From Fragilariopsis cylindrus CCMP1102 (lineage: Eukaryota > Bacillariophyta > Bacillariophyceae > Bacillariales > Bacillariaceae), in NCBI GenBank assembly GCA_900095095.1, contig FMBT01000069.1, positions 1-39,431 of the forward strand: a DNA stretch of 39,431 nt, in the 5' to 3' direction. Within the stretch, counting starts at the first letter, position 1; each line of letters opens with the position of its first letter. The translations under genes were made by a program, and so were the position numbers. The notes under the pieces are model-generated. The model saw nothing but the letters and a program-made list of their open reading frames with translations, did not search any database and had not been told where the DNA came from. Shown one piece after another: positions 9,562 through 19,535 of the stretch.

Positions 9562-10413
9562 ATGAATGGCATCAGTACGGAAGAAGATAACGTGTGGTAT
9601 TTTGCTATTGGCTCTATGTGCAATCCAATCTCAATGGCAAACCGCGAGCTGCATCCGATCGAATCTTTCCCTGCTGAAGTTATGGACCACGAATTACACT
9701 TTTTTGGTTCTTCTGGTATGGCAGGGGCTATTGCTCAGGAGGGTAAGAGCTTTCACGGTGTCCTACATAAGATGACGAAAGATGATAAAATCAAACTAGA
9801 CAAAATTGAAATGGGATATGATGCCGATCCGTGTAAGTGCAAGCTGTATGATGGAAGTGAACAGGATGCTGTTGTATACGTAATGAATCCTGAAAAATTC
9901 AAGACTTTTGGAAAAACAGAAGACAAACCACCAACGGAACGTTACATTACAATCATCATCGAAGGATGTGAGCATTACGGTGTCAAGAAAGGGTACATCG
10001 ATTGGCTAAGATCACTTGAGTTCCAAAAACGTAAGGTCCCATCGGAATTTGATACGCTTCTCATACCAGAAGGCACACCTACAATGACGGTCACTGATCT
10101 TGAGGTAGGAGATGGAAAAGACGACAACCCACTTTACACGACGTGTAATGGAAAAGTCTTGAAACATGAGGGATTCCCTGAAATGATCCTTGAAAAGATT
10201 CTAACTAATAAGGCTAAGGGTATTCATTCGTACGAGGTCTTTCTCAATACATTTCTATATGACCCTGTGTGTGGAATTATCAAATCACCAGAAGATGTTT
10301 CGAAATTGTGTGCAGCTTCGACCGAGGATCAGATCGTTGGGTGGAGCAAACTTCCGCAATCTAAAATGAAAACTACGGTCGTCGGACTGATAGATTTGAA
10401 GTACAAGGATTGA
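9562..10413 (+). CDS. Gamma-glutamylcyclotransferase-like (AIG2/GGCT fold) protein
   Basis: This single-exon protein has 283 aa. It opens with VWYFAIGSMCNPISMANR, the GGCT substrate-loop motif (usually YFAYGSNMNP), here with Met-Cys in place of the usual Asn-Met. About 60 residues on, FHGVLHKMTKDDKIKLDKIE gives the family's GVxxxLxxxDxxxLDxxE pattern. Its Glu sits where the catalytic acid lies in GGCT enzymes. These enzymes release 5-oxoproline from gamma-glutamyl amines, dipeptides or glutathione. The C-terminal ~110 residues (after about 175) are outside the core fold and unfamiliar. No targeting signal is seen. The fold call is firm; the precise substrate is not. Confidence 0.75.
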   Translation: MNGISTEEDNVWYFAIGSMCNPISMANRELHPIESFPAEVMDHELHFFGSSGMAGAIAQEGKSFHGVLHKMTKDDKIKLDKIEMGYDADPCKCKLYDGSEQDAVVYVMNPEKFKTFGKTEDKPPTERYITIIIEGCEHYGVKKGYIDWLRSLEFQKRKVPSEFDTLLIPEGTPTMTVTDLEVGDGKDDNPLYTTCNGKVLKHEGFPEMILEKILTNKAKGIHSYEVFLNTFLYDPVCGIIKSPEDVSKLCAASTEDQIVGWSKLPQSKMKTTVVGLIDLKYKD

Positions 10414-10774
10414 GATAACTTATGGTGGAATCTGTAATCCTCTTTCAATATATATATAAGTTACTGCAATATTGCAAGAGCTAGACTTATAACAGTTGAA
10501 CTGAGAGTTGAACTGAGAAGGAACCATACGGTTGGTAAAACCTTCTATGACACAAACGACTGCCATGTTACATCTATAAATGAAAGGAAAGGCTTGTACA
10601 TTAGCCACATGCAACGAGGCTAGTCCAACTGAAAAATAGTCGAACAGAACTAAATTTGTTCGGCCAATCATATAATGTCGCATAAGTACAGATAAAAACA
10701 AAGACACGCAAAAAACACTATAATAACACTTCTAGTAGCTAGGAATAAAGCTTTATGTATTAATACAAGATTAT
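10414..10774. other. Convergent 3' spacer
   Basis: The spacer lies between the GGCT-like gene (plus) and the CysRS-tail/SAP gene (minus), so it should hold both 3' UTRs. A minus frame (10707-10420) has no recognisable domain and I do not call it. Confidence 0.45.
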
Positions 10775-13207
10775 TTAGGCCTTAGTTAAGAGTCTATCAA
10801 CAAGTTCAGATTTCTTGCCCGATACGGGAAGTCCAGCGTCTCGAAGCTTTTCTTTTAGTGCAACAACTGTGAGCTTTAAAAGTTCTTCTTCCCCTAATGA
10901 ATCATCTTCGTCGTCCTCGACGCTATCGTCATCATCATCTTCTTCAATCTCTTCCTCAGCAGAAGTTTCGTCTACGACAATTTTTTCATATACAGAGTCA
11001 TCGTCTTCATCGTCCTGTGAATCGGGTTGAGAATCGTATCTAACGAAAGCACCATCATCTTTCTTCTCTTCATAATTGTTTTCAGCAGTAAAATCCTGTT
11101 CATTGGGATCTAACTTCCATTCCTTTGTACGGTCATCAATAATGACACCAAATTTTGCTCTCAAATCATCTCTTATATCATCTGCGGATTCGTATTCTCT
11201 GTTACGCTTACACTCAAATCGTTCAACTATTCGACCCTCAACAAATTTCGTGTCTTCCTCTGAAAGATTATTTGGACCAGCAAGGGCATAATCGTCAGTT
11301 TCAACTCTCCATTCTGATGATCTGTCATCAACCTTAACACTGTACATCTCGTCCAATTGAGTACGAAGGTCGTCTGCTGCATCAAAATCTCTATCTTTCT
11401 TAAGTTGGTACCGTTCCATAAGAATATTTTTAACATTTTCAATATCCTCGTCGGAAATATCTCCTGCCCCTCTTCGAGTGTATACACCTCTCGGTGTTTT
11501 CCCTGTCTCCTGGAAGGAACCTCCAACCGACCACAATTTGTTTTTGTCATCAATAGAAACATCAAATTCTTGAAGGAGACTTTCTCGGATAGAATCAGCT
11601 GTATCAAAGTCACGATCTCTTTTAGCAGTTGTCCGTATGTCAACTTGTTCTTGGATGTACTCCTCATCTTCTGGTTTGACATTCAACGAGCTAGTTGATT
11701 TCACGAACCCACGATTCGAAAACTGATGCGAAAGCTCTCGCCTAGCATTGTGTTCCTCGCCGAAATCACCACCTACACTCCACATATTTAAACTGTGAAA
11801 TCCATTGTAAAAACATTATTGTGTTTGAGGAAGAGATACAAGGTTAAGTTAGATAGATTTCCCTTAACATAAATTTTACAACGAAAATACCACCCAACAA
11901 GTGCTGTTACAAACAGCATTATGCAAATAGAAAAGAACAAATAAAATATTTCAACGGATTCTTATTTCTCTCTTTCTCTCTCTTAGTATTTACATACGAG
12001 TTGTGTCACAAAAAATTAATACGTACCGATCGTCAATGAGAACATTAAATTTAGTTCTTAATCCTTCTCGGATTGCATCAGCTTTATCAAAATTTCTTGA
12101 AGCCTTGTAATTAAGTCGTTCCTGAACAAGTCCATCAATTAATTCATCTTTAACACCACCCTCTATGGGAGCCGAAAAGGATGATTTAACATATGCGACA
12201 TCCCTATTATTGTCACGGGAACTACGGCTATCATCCATTCGTCCTGGTTGACCTCTTCGGTCACGTTCATTGAAATTTCCGTATGGGACACCATCAAACC
12301 TCCATTCTTTTGTTCCATCATGGACGAATACACCACGTGCAACTAAGTCTGTTTGGATCGAATCTGCTGTACCAAAATCTCTACTTAACTTTGCAACAAG
12401 TCGTTCAGCCAGCATATTGTGAATTTCTTGTTCAGAAAATCCAGATGTATTTGGTCCGGATTCCTTTGTCTGTTTATAATCATGTCCATTAACACCAAAA
12501 TTTTGTTTTGGTCGTCGCATACCACCACCACTTCGATGAGGTGAACCACCACGACCTGCATTACCACGACCACCATCACGATCTCCTCTTCCACCACGTC
12601 CACCATCGGGACGACCACGACCACTACCTGATTCAGAAACACCGGTTCTCCAGGATAATTCACGATCATCAACACCAACCTTGTAATCTCTCATTAATTC
12701 ATCTCGGATGGCATCTGCAGTATCAAAATCACGCATTTTTTTGGCATCACCACGACGTTTAAGTAATGTTGTAACAGCACCTTCATCAACATTGGAACTA
12801 TCACGTGATGTATCACGACTATATGCAAATGATCTTGAATCACGACCACCACCACGACCACCACCATTGTCTCTTCTTCCAGTATTGTATCCTCCACCGC
12901 CGCCTCCGCTACGACGACGATCACCGCCGCCGCCACTGTAACCACCACCACCGCCGCCGCCGCTATCATCTTTATTATTTGCAGCCGTATTAAATGAATC
13001 AAATTTACTAGGATCGTAATCAGCATAAAAGTCATCGTAATCGTCCCCAGCCATATGGGTTACTACTACCAACGACGACGTTGCTTCTTTTTGTTGCATA
13101 TTGACATTATTACTCAATAATGCTGACGGAGCAAACGCAAACGCTGATGGCGCCAAAGTCAGCGCCGAGGAGATTAAAAGCGATGAGGTGGAATATAGCT
13201 TCACCAT
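10775..13207 (-). CDS. Plastid-targeted protein: six CysRS-tail repeats, RGG linker, C-terminal SAP domain
   Basis: The gene has two exons, 13207-12027 and 11792-10775. The 234-base intron (12026-11793) has a GTACGT donor and a TTCACAG acceptor. The junction is in phase and restores the repeat as IDDRLNMWSVGG. The protein is about 732 aa. The N-terminus (LTLAPSAFAFAPSALL) is a signal peptide followed by F-A-P, the diatom plastid-import motif. A Gly/Arg-rich RGG/RGRGG tract follows. Six units of about 45 residues share the core RDFDTADAIRDELMRDYKVG, then DDRxxxW. This matches the small C-terminal domain of cysteinyl-tRNA synthetases (KDFAxADxIRDxL...W). Units 1-3 are in exon 1 and 4-6 in exon 2. 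The last 35 residues (LTVVALKEKLRDAGLPVSGK) form a SAP motif, which binds nucleic acid. No synthetase catalytic core is present. I infer a plastid RNA- or nucleoid-binding role. Confidence 0.85.
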
Positions 13208-13671
13208 GGTAGTAATTATTATCTTATAGTCTTCGTTAGATATTTGTATTGCTACTCTTTACTGTTGCTACAAGTGTGTGTTGCTTTGATATGATGGCAA
13301 TTCAGATGACGATGAGGGATAATGGGTTGCAATACACGCACTAGCTAGTGGTGGACAATCTGTCTTTCTATTTTCTTCTTTTTTGATGTGTCGAAGCATG
13401 CAAGATGTGATGTTTTGCTGATGGCAAAAGCGAGTGAATTTTTAATGGATGGCGGTCGAGAGAAGGGGAATTTAATTAAAAGGGGGACAGAACTAACGGG
13501 GGATTAATCGAATCAAAATCGCAGAGGAAGAAACACGACCCAATTATTTACGCAGTATTCGAGTATCTTTTGAAGGCAGTCTTCATTATCTATCTCTATT
13601 TTATAATAATGCACATAAATATAAAATATTCAATATAGGCAGAACAACGAAAAACGCAAACATCGCTCATC
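13208..13671. promoter_or_regulatory. Divergent promoter region
   Basis: The 464 bases lie between the plastid SAP-protein gene (minus) and the YadA-repeat gene (plus), so both promoters are here. The sequence is mixed, with T-rich patches near 13380. I see no clear TATA box or conserved operator. Confidence 0.35.
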
Positions 13672-14817
13672 ATGGATCCTCCAAAAAAGTATGTCAAAGC
13701 CCCTGACGGTAAATCAATGATACTCAATCCGGAGTACACGGCATGGAAGAAAAATGATATAGTACCACCTTTTCCTCCATCAAATAATGATATGCCTATA
13801 TCAGTAGCAACAGCAAGTGTTATTGCATCATCAAGTGCTATCTCATATTTATCTGATAGTTCTGACGATGAACGAGATAATAACGATGCATCTGGACAAG
13901 ATGCACATGTATCAGGAGGACTAAACAATGTCGCATCTGGAGTGAGAAGTACTATTGGTGGCGGGGCTGATAATAAAGCTATTGGTGAAAAATCAACTAT
14001 ATCTGGTGGACAACGAAATAAAGCAACAAAGCTCAAGGCAACTGTATCAGGTGGTGCACAAAATAAAGCTGTACGTATTATCTTTCGATTGATTAATCGA
14101 TTAATTGATATATTAATTAATTAATTGACTGATCGATTCTACGAACGTTCCAATAAGTTTGTTTTCTTTCGTCTCACTCCAACGGATATAAATAACTTTT
14201 TTGTTGTGTGCGTGTGCGTGTGCGTGTATTCATGATGTACTACTATAATCTTACTAGCTTGGACCCATGTCTACAGTCTCGGGGGGTAATAATAATTCCG
14301 CAAATGGTCGCTCATCAACAATCTCTGGTGGTGAAACTAATATGGCAACAGGAAATTTATCGGTTGTTGGTGGTGGTAAAAGTAACAAGGCCGTAGAACG
14401 ACTGTCAACCATTGGTGGTGGTATTAGAAATGAAGCATCTGGTGAATTTTCTGTTGTTATTGGTGGTCAAGATAATTGTTCTGCTGGTAGATTTTCTGTT
14501 GCGAATGGTGGAAGTCAAAACAAGCAAATGGAAATTTTTCAATTGCTATGGGTCGTAAAGCAACCGTCAATCATCATAGATCATGCCTTATCAATTTAGG
14601 TGACAATGATTGTACGTCCAAATCGAATAATGAATTTCGTGTTAATGCAAAAGTATTTACTATCATCATTGATAATATTGAAGTTAAGATTGATAAGAAT
14701 AACATAAAGAATTTTTCTAATTTATTAAAGAATGGAAATAAGTTACAAAAACAAATGGAAGACCAACAAGAACAAATGAATGAGATGCAACGTCAGATAC
14801 AGTCCCTTATGAAATGA
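13672..14817 (+). CDS. YadA-head-like 15-residue repeat protein with one intron and a 1-base lesion
   Basis: Exon 1 is 13672-14070 and exon 2 starts at 14258, giving a 187-base GTACGT...TAG intron. From residue ~80 the protein consists of about ten units of exactly 15 residues, such as STISGGQRNKATKLK and STVSGGNNNSANGRS. The pattern S-x-x-x-G-G-x-x-N-x-A-x-G-x-x is that of left-handed beta-roll heads of bacterial trimeric autotransporters (Hep/Hag, YadA) and similar phage and algal proteins. The period runs unbroken across the splice site, which confirms the intron. At 14524/14525 one base (expected G) is missing. Without it the frame shifts; with it the unit continues and joins the C-terminal frame. 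That part has SNNEFRVNAKVF and then a coiled coil rich in KQMEDQQEQMNEMQRQ. No signal peptide is seen. The first 80 residues are a charged, unfamiliar leader. The function is unknown. Confidence 0.7.
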
Positions 14818-15496
14818 AAATGAGATATATTTTTATGTATAATAATGATAACGATATAACACAACGCCTCCGATCATAATATCATCGATCAACCTTCGAA
14901 TCAACTACTTGAAGTGTACATAGTATAATAGAAAATATTTGCAAATAAAAGTGTGGACGATATTTATCTTTTTCAATTCATTTGACCCCATCCATTCTCG
15001 TTCATGCAAGAGGTATTCTTCACATTATTAAGATTAGCAATACGTATGTTGTATATTAAAGTTAGCTTTGCTTTAAATAGTACTATCATTTTACAGTGTG
15101 CTTGGTTCAACAACGAATGAAAAATAATGTAGAACATATATATATTAATATTCTACTATATATGATATCGCATTTCAAGACTCTTTCTGAAATGACGTCT
15201 GTCCGTCTTCGGAGAAAATACGCATAATCAATAAGTATTATTTTCAATATTTCATTATTTTATTCCCAACGATCAACCATGGGATAAACGTCGAGTCTGC
15301 TTCTAAACCAATACACTAACAGTAAAAGACATTTACAGAAAACACTCGTCGTCGTCAACATTGTGATATCCAATTTTGGAATTGTATTCATCTAACTTTT
15401 GAACTTTGACAAAAGCTTTTTCCACGTACATGTACACGTACATCATATGCATATACCTCCAGCAACAGTTACGAGTATATAAATCGCACAGCCAAT
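14818..15496. other. Gap with promoter of the next gene
   Basis: The 679 AT-rich bases contain no coding pattern I can support. A TATA-like tatataaat lies at about 15476-15484, just before the ATG at 15497. TACATGTACACGTACATC around 15426-15443 is a short purine/pyrimidine palindromic patch. Confidence 0.4.
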
Positions 15497-16231
15497 ATGC
15501 CATCAAACATGAACAATGAAAAAGTAGAGCTATCTGCGTACGAACTATGTAGAATCGATAACATTAAGCGAAACAATGCTCGTTTAAGAGCACTTGGATT
15601 GATAAGTTCATTTGAAGAACGTCGTTCGAATGCTATATCATGTGGCATAAATGAGAAACCGACATCTGATGACGATAATGACGATGAAGGATCAGACGGA
15701 GATGGAGAATGGAACGAGGAAGAAGGTCAAGACAACGGGAATGACAATAAGCGGAAACGAAAACGAAAACCTCGCCCAAAAAATGAACCACCACGGGAGG
15801 GTTCTAGAAAATCTCGACGATTGAAGGGTGAAAATACTGAGTCATCCCCCGACGACATCGAGTTATCGAATATAGATCCTGTCATTCTAGAAAAAGAAAG
15901 AGAAGAACGCGTTCAGGAATGTAGAGAAGTACGATTACGTGCTGCCAATGCAATTGCAGCTTGCGGGCGTGGTGCTGAGGAGGCAGCAAGGAAGAATCCA
16001 ACAGCAACCTACGAACACTGTCTAATGAGAGTAAAAACAATGACAGAAAAGGGTCTTATGAATCGAGTAAAGGTAATAGAAAGAGCTGCAGGATCACATT
16101 GTGTTGTGAAGATGGCAATATTTAAAAGTTGTCTGCAAGATGAAGGAATGTGGGAACTTGCTGAGGTAGCAAGTGACGCCCTTGAAAGATTAAAGGCTCT
16201 TAAACCTATTCCTGCCGAAGAGCCTTCTTAG
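15497..16231 (+). CDS. WDR76-N-terminus-like basic nuclear protein
   Basis: The protein has 244 aa and a single exon. The start reads LSAYELCRIDNIKRNNARLR and then ALGL. This is the YExxRxxNIxxNxxxLxxLGL motif found at the N-terminus of WDR76-type proteins and many stramenopile DNA-binding proteins. An acidic stretch (about 55-75) precedes a strongly basic one (KRKRKRKPRPK) that should act as a nuclear localisation signal. SRKSRRLKG follows, another element of that family. The C-terminal ~110 residues are helical (REERVQECREVRLRAANAIA). The WD40 propeller of WDR76 is absent, so this is either a short relative or a stand-alone carrier of the motif. Nuclear, DNA-associated function is inferred. 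Confidence 0.6.
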   Translation: MPSNMNNEKVELSAYELCRIDNIKRNNARLRALGLISSFEERRSNAISCGINEKPTSDDDNDDEGSDGDGEWNEEEGQDNGNDNKRKRKRKPRPKNEPPREGSRKSRRLKGENTESSPDDIELSNIDPVILEKEREERVQECREVRLRAANAIAACGRGAEEAARKNPTATYEHCLMRVKTMTEKGLMNRVKVIERAAGSHCVVKMAIFKSCLQDEGMWELAEVASDALERLKALKPIPAEEPS

Positions 16232-16665
16232 ATTTTTTTTCTTCTCCAAAGGCGCCGTAAATATCTTTCCTTTGAGTACTTGGGAATGGATATCGGTTAC
16301 AACAACAACAATTACCATATACATCTATTATGCGTGGATTCATCTAAATCCGTCTCTATTATAGTCGTCATCACCTCGACGTTGTAAACGACAAAAGCAG
16401 GAACCAACGACGTTTGGAATTCTTCCCTATGCAACGCAGAAGAGAAGTAGTATACTTTGAATACGATACTAGTATGCAAGGATCGATTAAATTATTATCA
16501 TATCTATCACAAAAAACATGATCCCCGATTTCTTGTTAGAGAAACGCTCAGTAAGTTCAAGAACGAGTCTATTGGAATCATTGCTTTTTATGCCTTGAGG
16601 TTCCGCCATTGCAAACTCTCCCATATATACAACATATGTAGGCTGCTGATAGCTAGAATAAAATT
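16232..16665. other. Convergent spacer, no gene seen
   Basis: The spacer lies between the WDR76-like gene and the minus-strand propeller pseudogene. A 70-codon plus frame (16457-16669) has no domain. I see no structure beyond 3' UTR-like AT-rich sequence. Confidence 0.4.
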
Positions 16666-17360
16666 CTAGTTCATAGATGCCAATGATGGTTCAACATCAT
16701 TCATATCATCGATAACATATCTGGGGACTGCTATTAATTTTTCATTCTCCTTTTTACCTTTCATCGATGAAGTGAAATACAAGTTGACCAACCCAACAAA
16801 CAGGACCAACGAACCGATGATGATGACAGCAACTGTCAAAGAATCGGGACTGACACTTCCTTTCTGCATCATTTTCATCTCCTTAAGGAGATCATCATGC
16901 AAGCGGACTCTCTCGAAGTTTTGAACTGAAACCAAACGGGTTGACTCGACTTCGGAAATTGTCTTGACGATCTTTCCCTGGATCACATCAATCACATAGA
17001 GTTCGTCATTGGTGCTATCATCAGTCCAAACATAATCGGTACCGATCATCCCATTCAATTCGACGGTAGCGACCGTATGGAGCTCCGTTCACAAATTCCT
17101 TGTCACAAATGGTGGCACCTAGATTGGCCACGTGCTGCTGCAGCTCAAACGTACTTCTTTCCGTCAGATACAATATCGTAGAATCTGCAAACGGAACTTG
17201 ACCAGCCTCAATCGGAACCAGCTAGTTCTTCGCAGACAGCTTCCGCTGGGACATGACTATATTGTTTGCTGCCATCTGGGCTGAAAACAAATTCACCAGA
17301 CTTCCCAAACGACCACATTGTGTTGCCAACAAAATCATGCTTTTGAGCATAGAATTGATC
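16666..17360 (-). pseudogene. Beta-propeller single-pass membrane protein, 5'-truncated and frameshifted
   Basis: Coding-like text appears in three successive frames on the minus strand. Upstream, about 17355-17225 reads TMWSFGKSGEFVFSPDGS, where FSPDG is the hallmark of YVTN/NHL-type beta-propeller blades. Around 17219-17065 it continues in another frame as VPFADSTILYLTERSTFELQ. From about 17060 it shifts again to DELYVIDVIQGKIVKTIS, then a membrane helix (LTVAVIIIGSLVLFVGLVNL) and a short charged tail ending at 16666. At least two frame breaks (about 17222 and 17062) and the lack of any start mark it as broken. Coding similarity stops near 17360, where a dispersed repeat begins. The parent would have been a surface or vesicular type I protein; its role is unknown. 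Confidence 0.65.
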
Positions 17361-17460
17361 GGTGCGGCACTTATGGCACGATTAAGACACGCGACTACAC
17401 GCTATTATGAAGGTATATTACAATCTACTAGTAGTAGAATAAGAACAATAGAATGCATGT
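17361..17460. repeat. Dispersed repeat, copy 1
   Basis: The sequence starting ggtgcggcacttatggcacg and continuing through attaagacacgcgactacac matches 20210-20305 closely for about 95 bases with small gaps. A shorter diverged copy lies at 17761-17794. The copy abuts the truncated propeller pseudogene, so the element may mark a rearrangement breakpoint. I find no ORF or clear terminal repeats. Confidence 0.7.
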
Positions 17461-17466
17461 TTTATG

Positions 17467-17925
17467 CATCCGATCACTTCGCGAAGAACCTGACAGAAGA
17501 TTTAGTTATTAACACTTACAGTACTTTTAAAATTTTCAAAATTTCATTTTTCTTCTTTCTGATTTTACGTTCAATTCCCGCTAATGACTGTACGTCTACG
17601 ATGTGTGAGCGCCATAATGAATCTTCTTTTTCAAAAAGCAAAGATTCCAATACAAAAACGCATCTGACAAAAGAAGGCTTAATAGTATATTTACTGGTTA
17701 TAAACGCTTATCAGAGCATAATCTATATATTTACATTCCCCGCTCCCGTTGCTTCATGTGTTATGGCACGATTGAGACACGCGCCTTTAGAATGTATGAT
17801 TGCTTTTTTCGCTTTTTTTCTTTCTTCTTATCTGTCTAGCTTTCAGACAACACATCCAATCACTTCGCCAGAACCTGCCAGAAGATTTAGTTATTAACAC
17901 TTACTTTTAAAATTTTAAAATTGAT
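17467..17925. repeat. Diverged direct duplication of about 390 bases
   Basis: Block 17467-17545 (cacttcgcgaagaacctgac and onward through gaagatttagttattaacac) recurs at 17857-17925 with small changes. The preceding dispersed-repeat core recurs in the same order at 17761. The segment from the repeat core to this block is therefore present twice in tandem. The plus ORF spanning 17253-17897 is a by-product. Confidence 0.55.
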
Positions 17926-18004
17926 GTTTCTACGTGCTTCGAGGAATGCTACTGTAACCGTTTTTCCATAATATCAATAATAATACCATCACAAAAAGGC
18001 GAAG

Positions 18005-19535
18005 ATGATGATTGCAACGAAGATTGGTAGTACATCGTCAACCACGATGGCGTTCTGTCGTGTTATTTCTACGGTCATCACAACCGCAGCCGTATTTTTA
18101 ATGATGAATGGTGGCAATGGCGATAGCAACTTATTTTTTGTTCAAGGATCAGATATTACGGCTCCTGCCTCTAATGCTGCTGCTACTGATGGAAGGAAAA
18201 CGACTACGTTGACGTCGACGGTACGGCGAAGAAGAGTACCAGTCGAACTTGTAGATGAAGAAATTGACGGTGGTGATGCTGATATTGGTAATCAAAATAA
18301 TAATCGTCATCGTGAACTCGATGCCTCGGATTTGGATTTGGATTTCCGTTTGTTGCTTTCATCACCAATGTCAATGGATATTGAAATGAAACAAGTATTT
18401 TTTACTGCCAAAACAACACCGTTGGCGGGAGGTGATGAATCAACAGTAGAATCGGAAACGACTCTTTTTATTCCACAATGGAAGGGATTAAGTGAAATGG
18501 CAACACCTAATGATGTTGTTTGCTTCGTTGGGAGTGCCGATAATTTAGAAAAGGACATCGATTCTGTACATGGTGGTGGTGATGGAACGCAATGTTCTGC
18601 AGCAAATGGTTGTGGTGTCCACGTCCATACCGGTACATCTTGCGAAAATACAGATACACAAGGTAAAATAACTCAAAATATTCTACTCGATTCGATACGT
18701 TTTATTTTGTAATTTGATAGACTACCGTATTTCTTTCATTCATTGGAATTGAATAGTCTATGTCTGTGCATAACCGTGAATATATCTCCTTCTTTCTAAA
18801 ACGCCCGTGTTTTCTGCTTTTTCTCTATTCTCTAAATTTACTAAAGGTGGGCATTGGTATAATACCGAGGCTTTATCGGAAGATCCTTGGGCTATTATAG
18901 GGTACCTATCAACAAATTCGGACGGATATGGACAGTATGCATCCTGTGTACGAACCGGGTACGATGTTATGTCGAATCCATCGTTATTGGAGGGACAAGT
19001 TTTTATCATCCACGGTGAAGATGGTTCTCGTGTATCATGCGGTTCAATTGTCAAAGCATCGTCCAGCAGCAATCCAAGTTCCGTAAAAATTCTAACGACT
19101 GATACTTTGCCAATCCCCGATAATGGCAGTAGTGGTACAGGTTTTGTGAATGTATTTAGTGGCATTTCCGATTCGGTTATTGATGGTGTTTGTTACATGG
19201 GATGGGCAACAGGATTAGAACCGGATGTTGTTAGTTTTTTAGTTGATGGAAATAGTAGTAGCGATCAATGCACTGAAAAAAATGGTTGCGGTTCACATAT
19301 GCATGAAGGACCGGGATGTGAAAGCAAGGACGCACAAGGTTCGCATTATTACGATCGTGAAACAATCGCCTCCGATCCGTGGGCAAGGGAATCGTATTAT
19401 ACAACCGATAATTCCGGTACGGCGGCATTGATTGGTTGTGTTATTACCGGTGACGGTGCATCCGATTACAAATCAAATGCATTTATTTTACATGATACCG
19501 CTGGTGATCGGATGTTGTGTGGTCTGCTTGAATAA
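18005..19535 (+). CDS. Secreted protein with two Cu/Zn-superoxide-dismutase-like domains
   Basis: The exons are 18005-18662 and 18847-19535. The 184-base intron joins in phase to give TDTQGGHWYNTE, matching the second domain's SKDAQGSHYYDR. The total is 448 aa. A hydrophobic stretch near residues 20-50 serves as a signal peptide, followed by a basic pro-like region (RRRRVPVE). Domain 1 has CGVHVHTGTSC and domain 2 CGSHMHEGPGC. In Cu/Zn SOD (GxHxHxxG) the two histidines bind copper. Each domain ends with an xVxTGxD strand and a GxRxxCG-like block (GDRMLCGLLE at the end). Spacing differs from classical SOD, and the full set of zinc ligands is not evident. Dismutase activity is therefore uncertain; an extracellular metal or redox role is likely. 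Confidence 0.75.

Noticed and set aside
14071-14257. cgtgtg microsatellite and AT palindromes as regulatory elements
   Set aside because: They lie within the intron of the YadA-repeat gene and look like ordinary intronic low-complexity sequence.
17253-17897. 214-codon plus-strand ORF
   Set aside because: It runs antisense through the propeller pseudogene and then through the duplicated repeat block. Its composition is repeat-derived and shows no domain.
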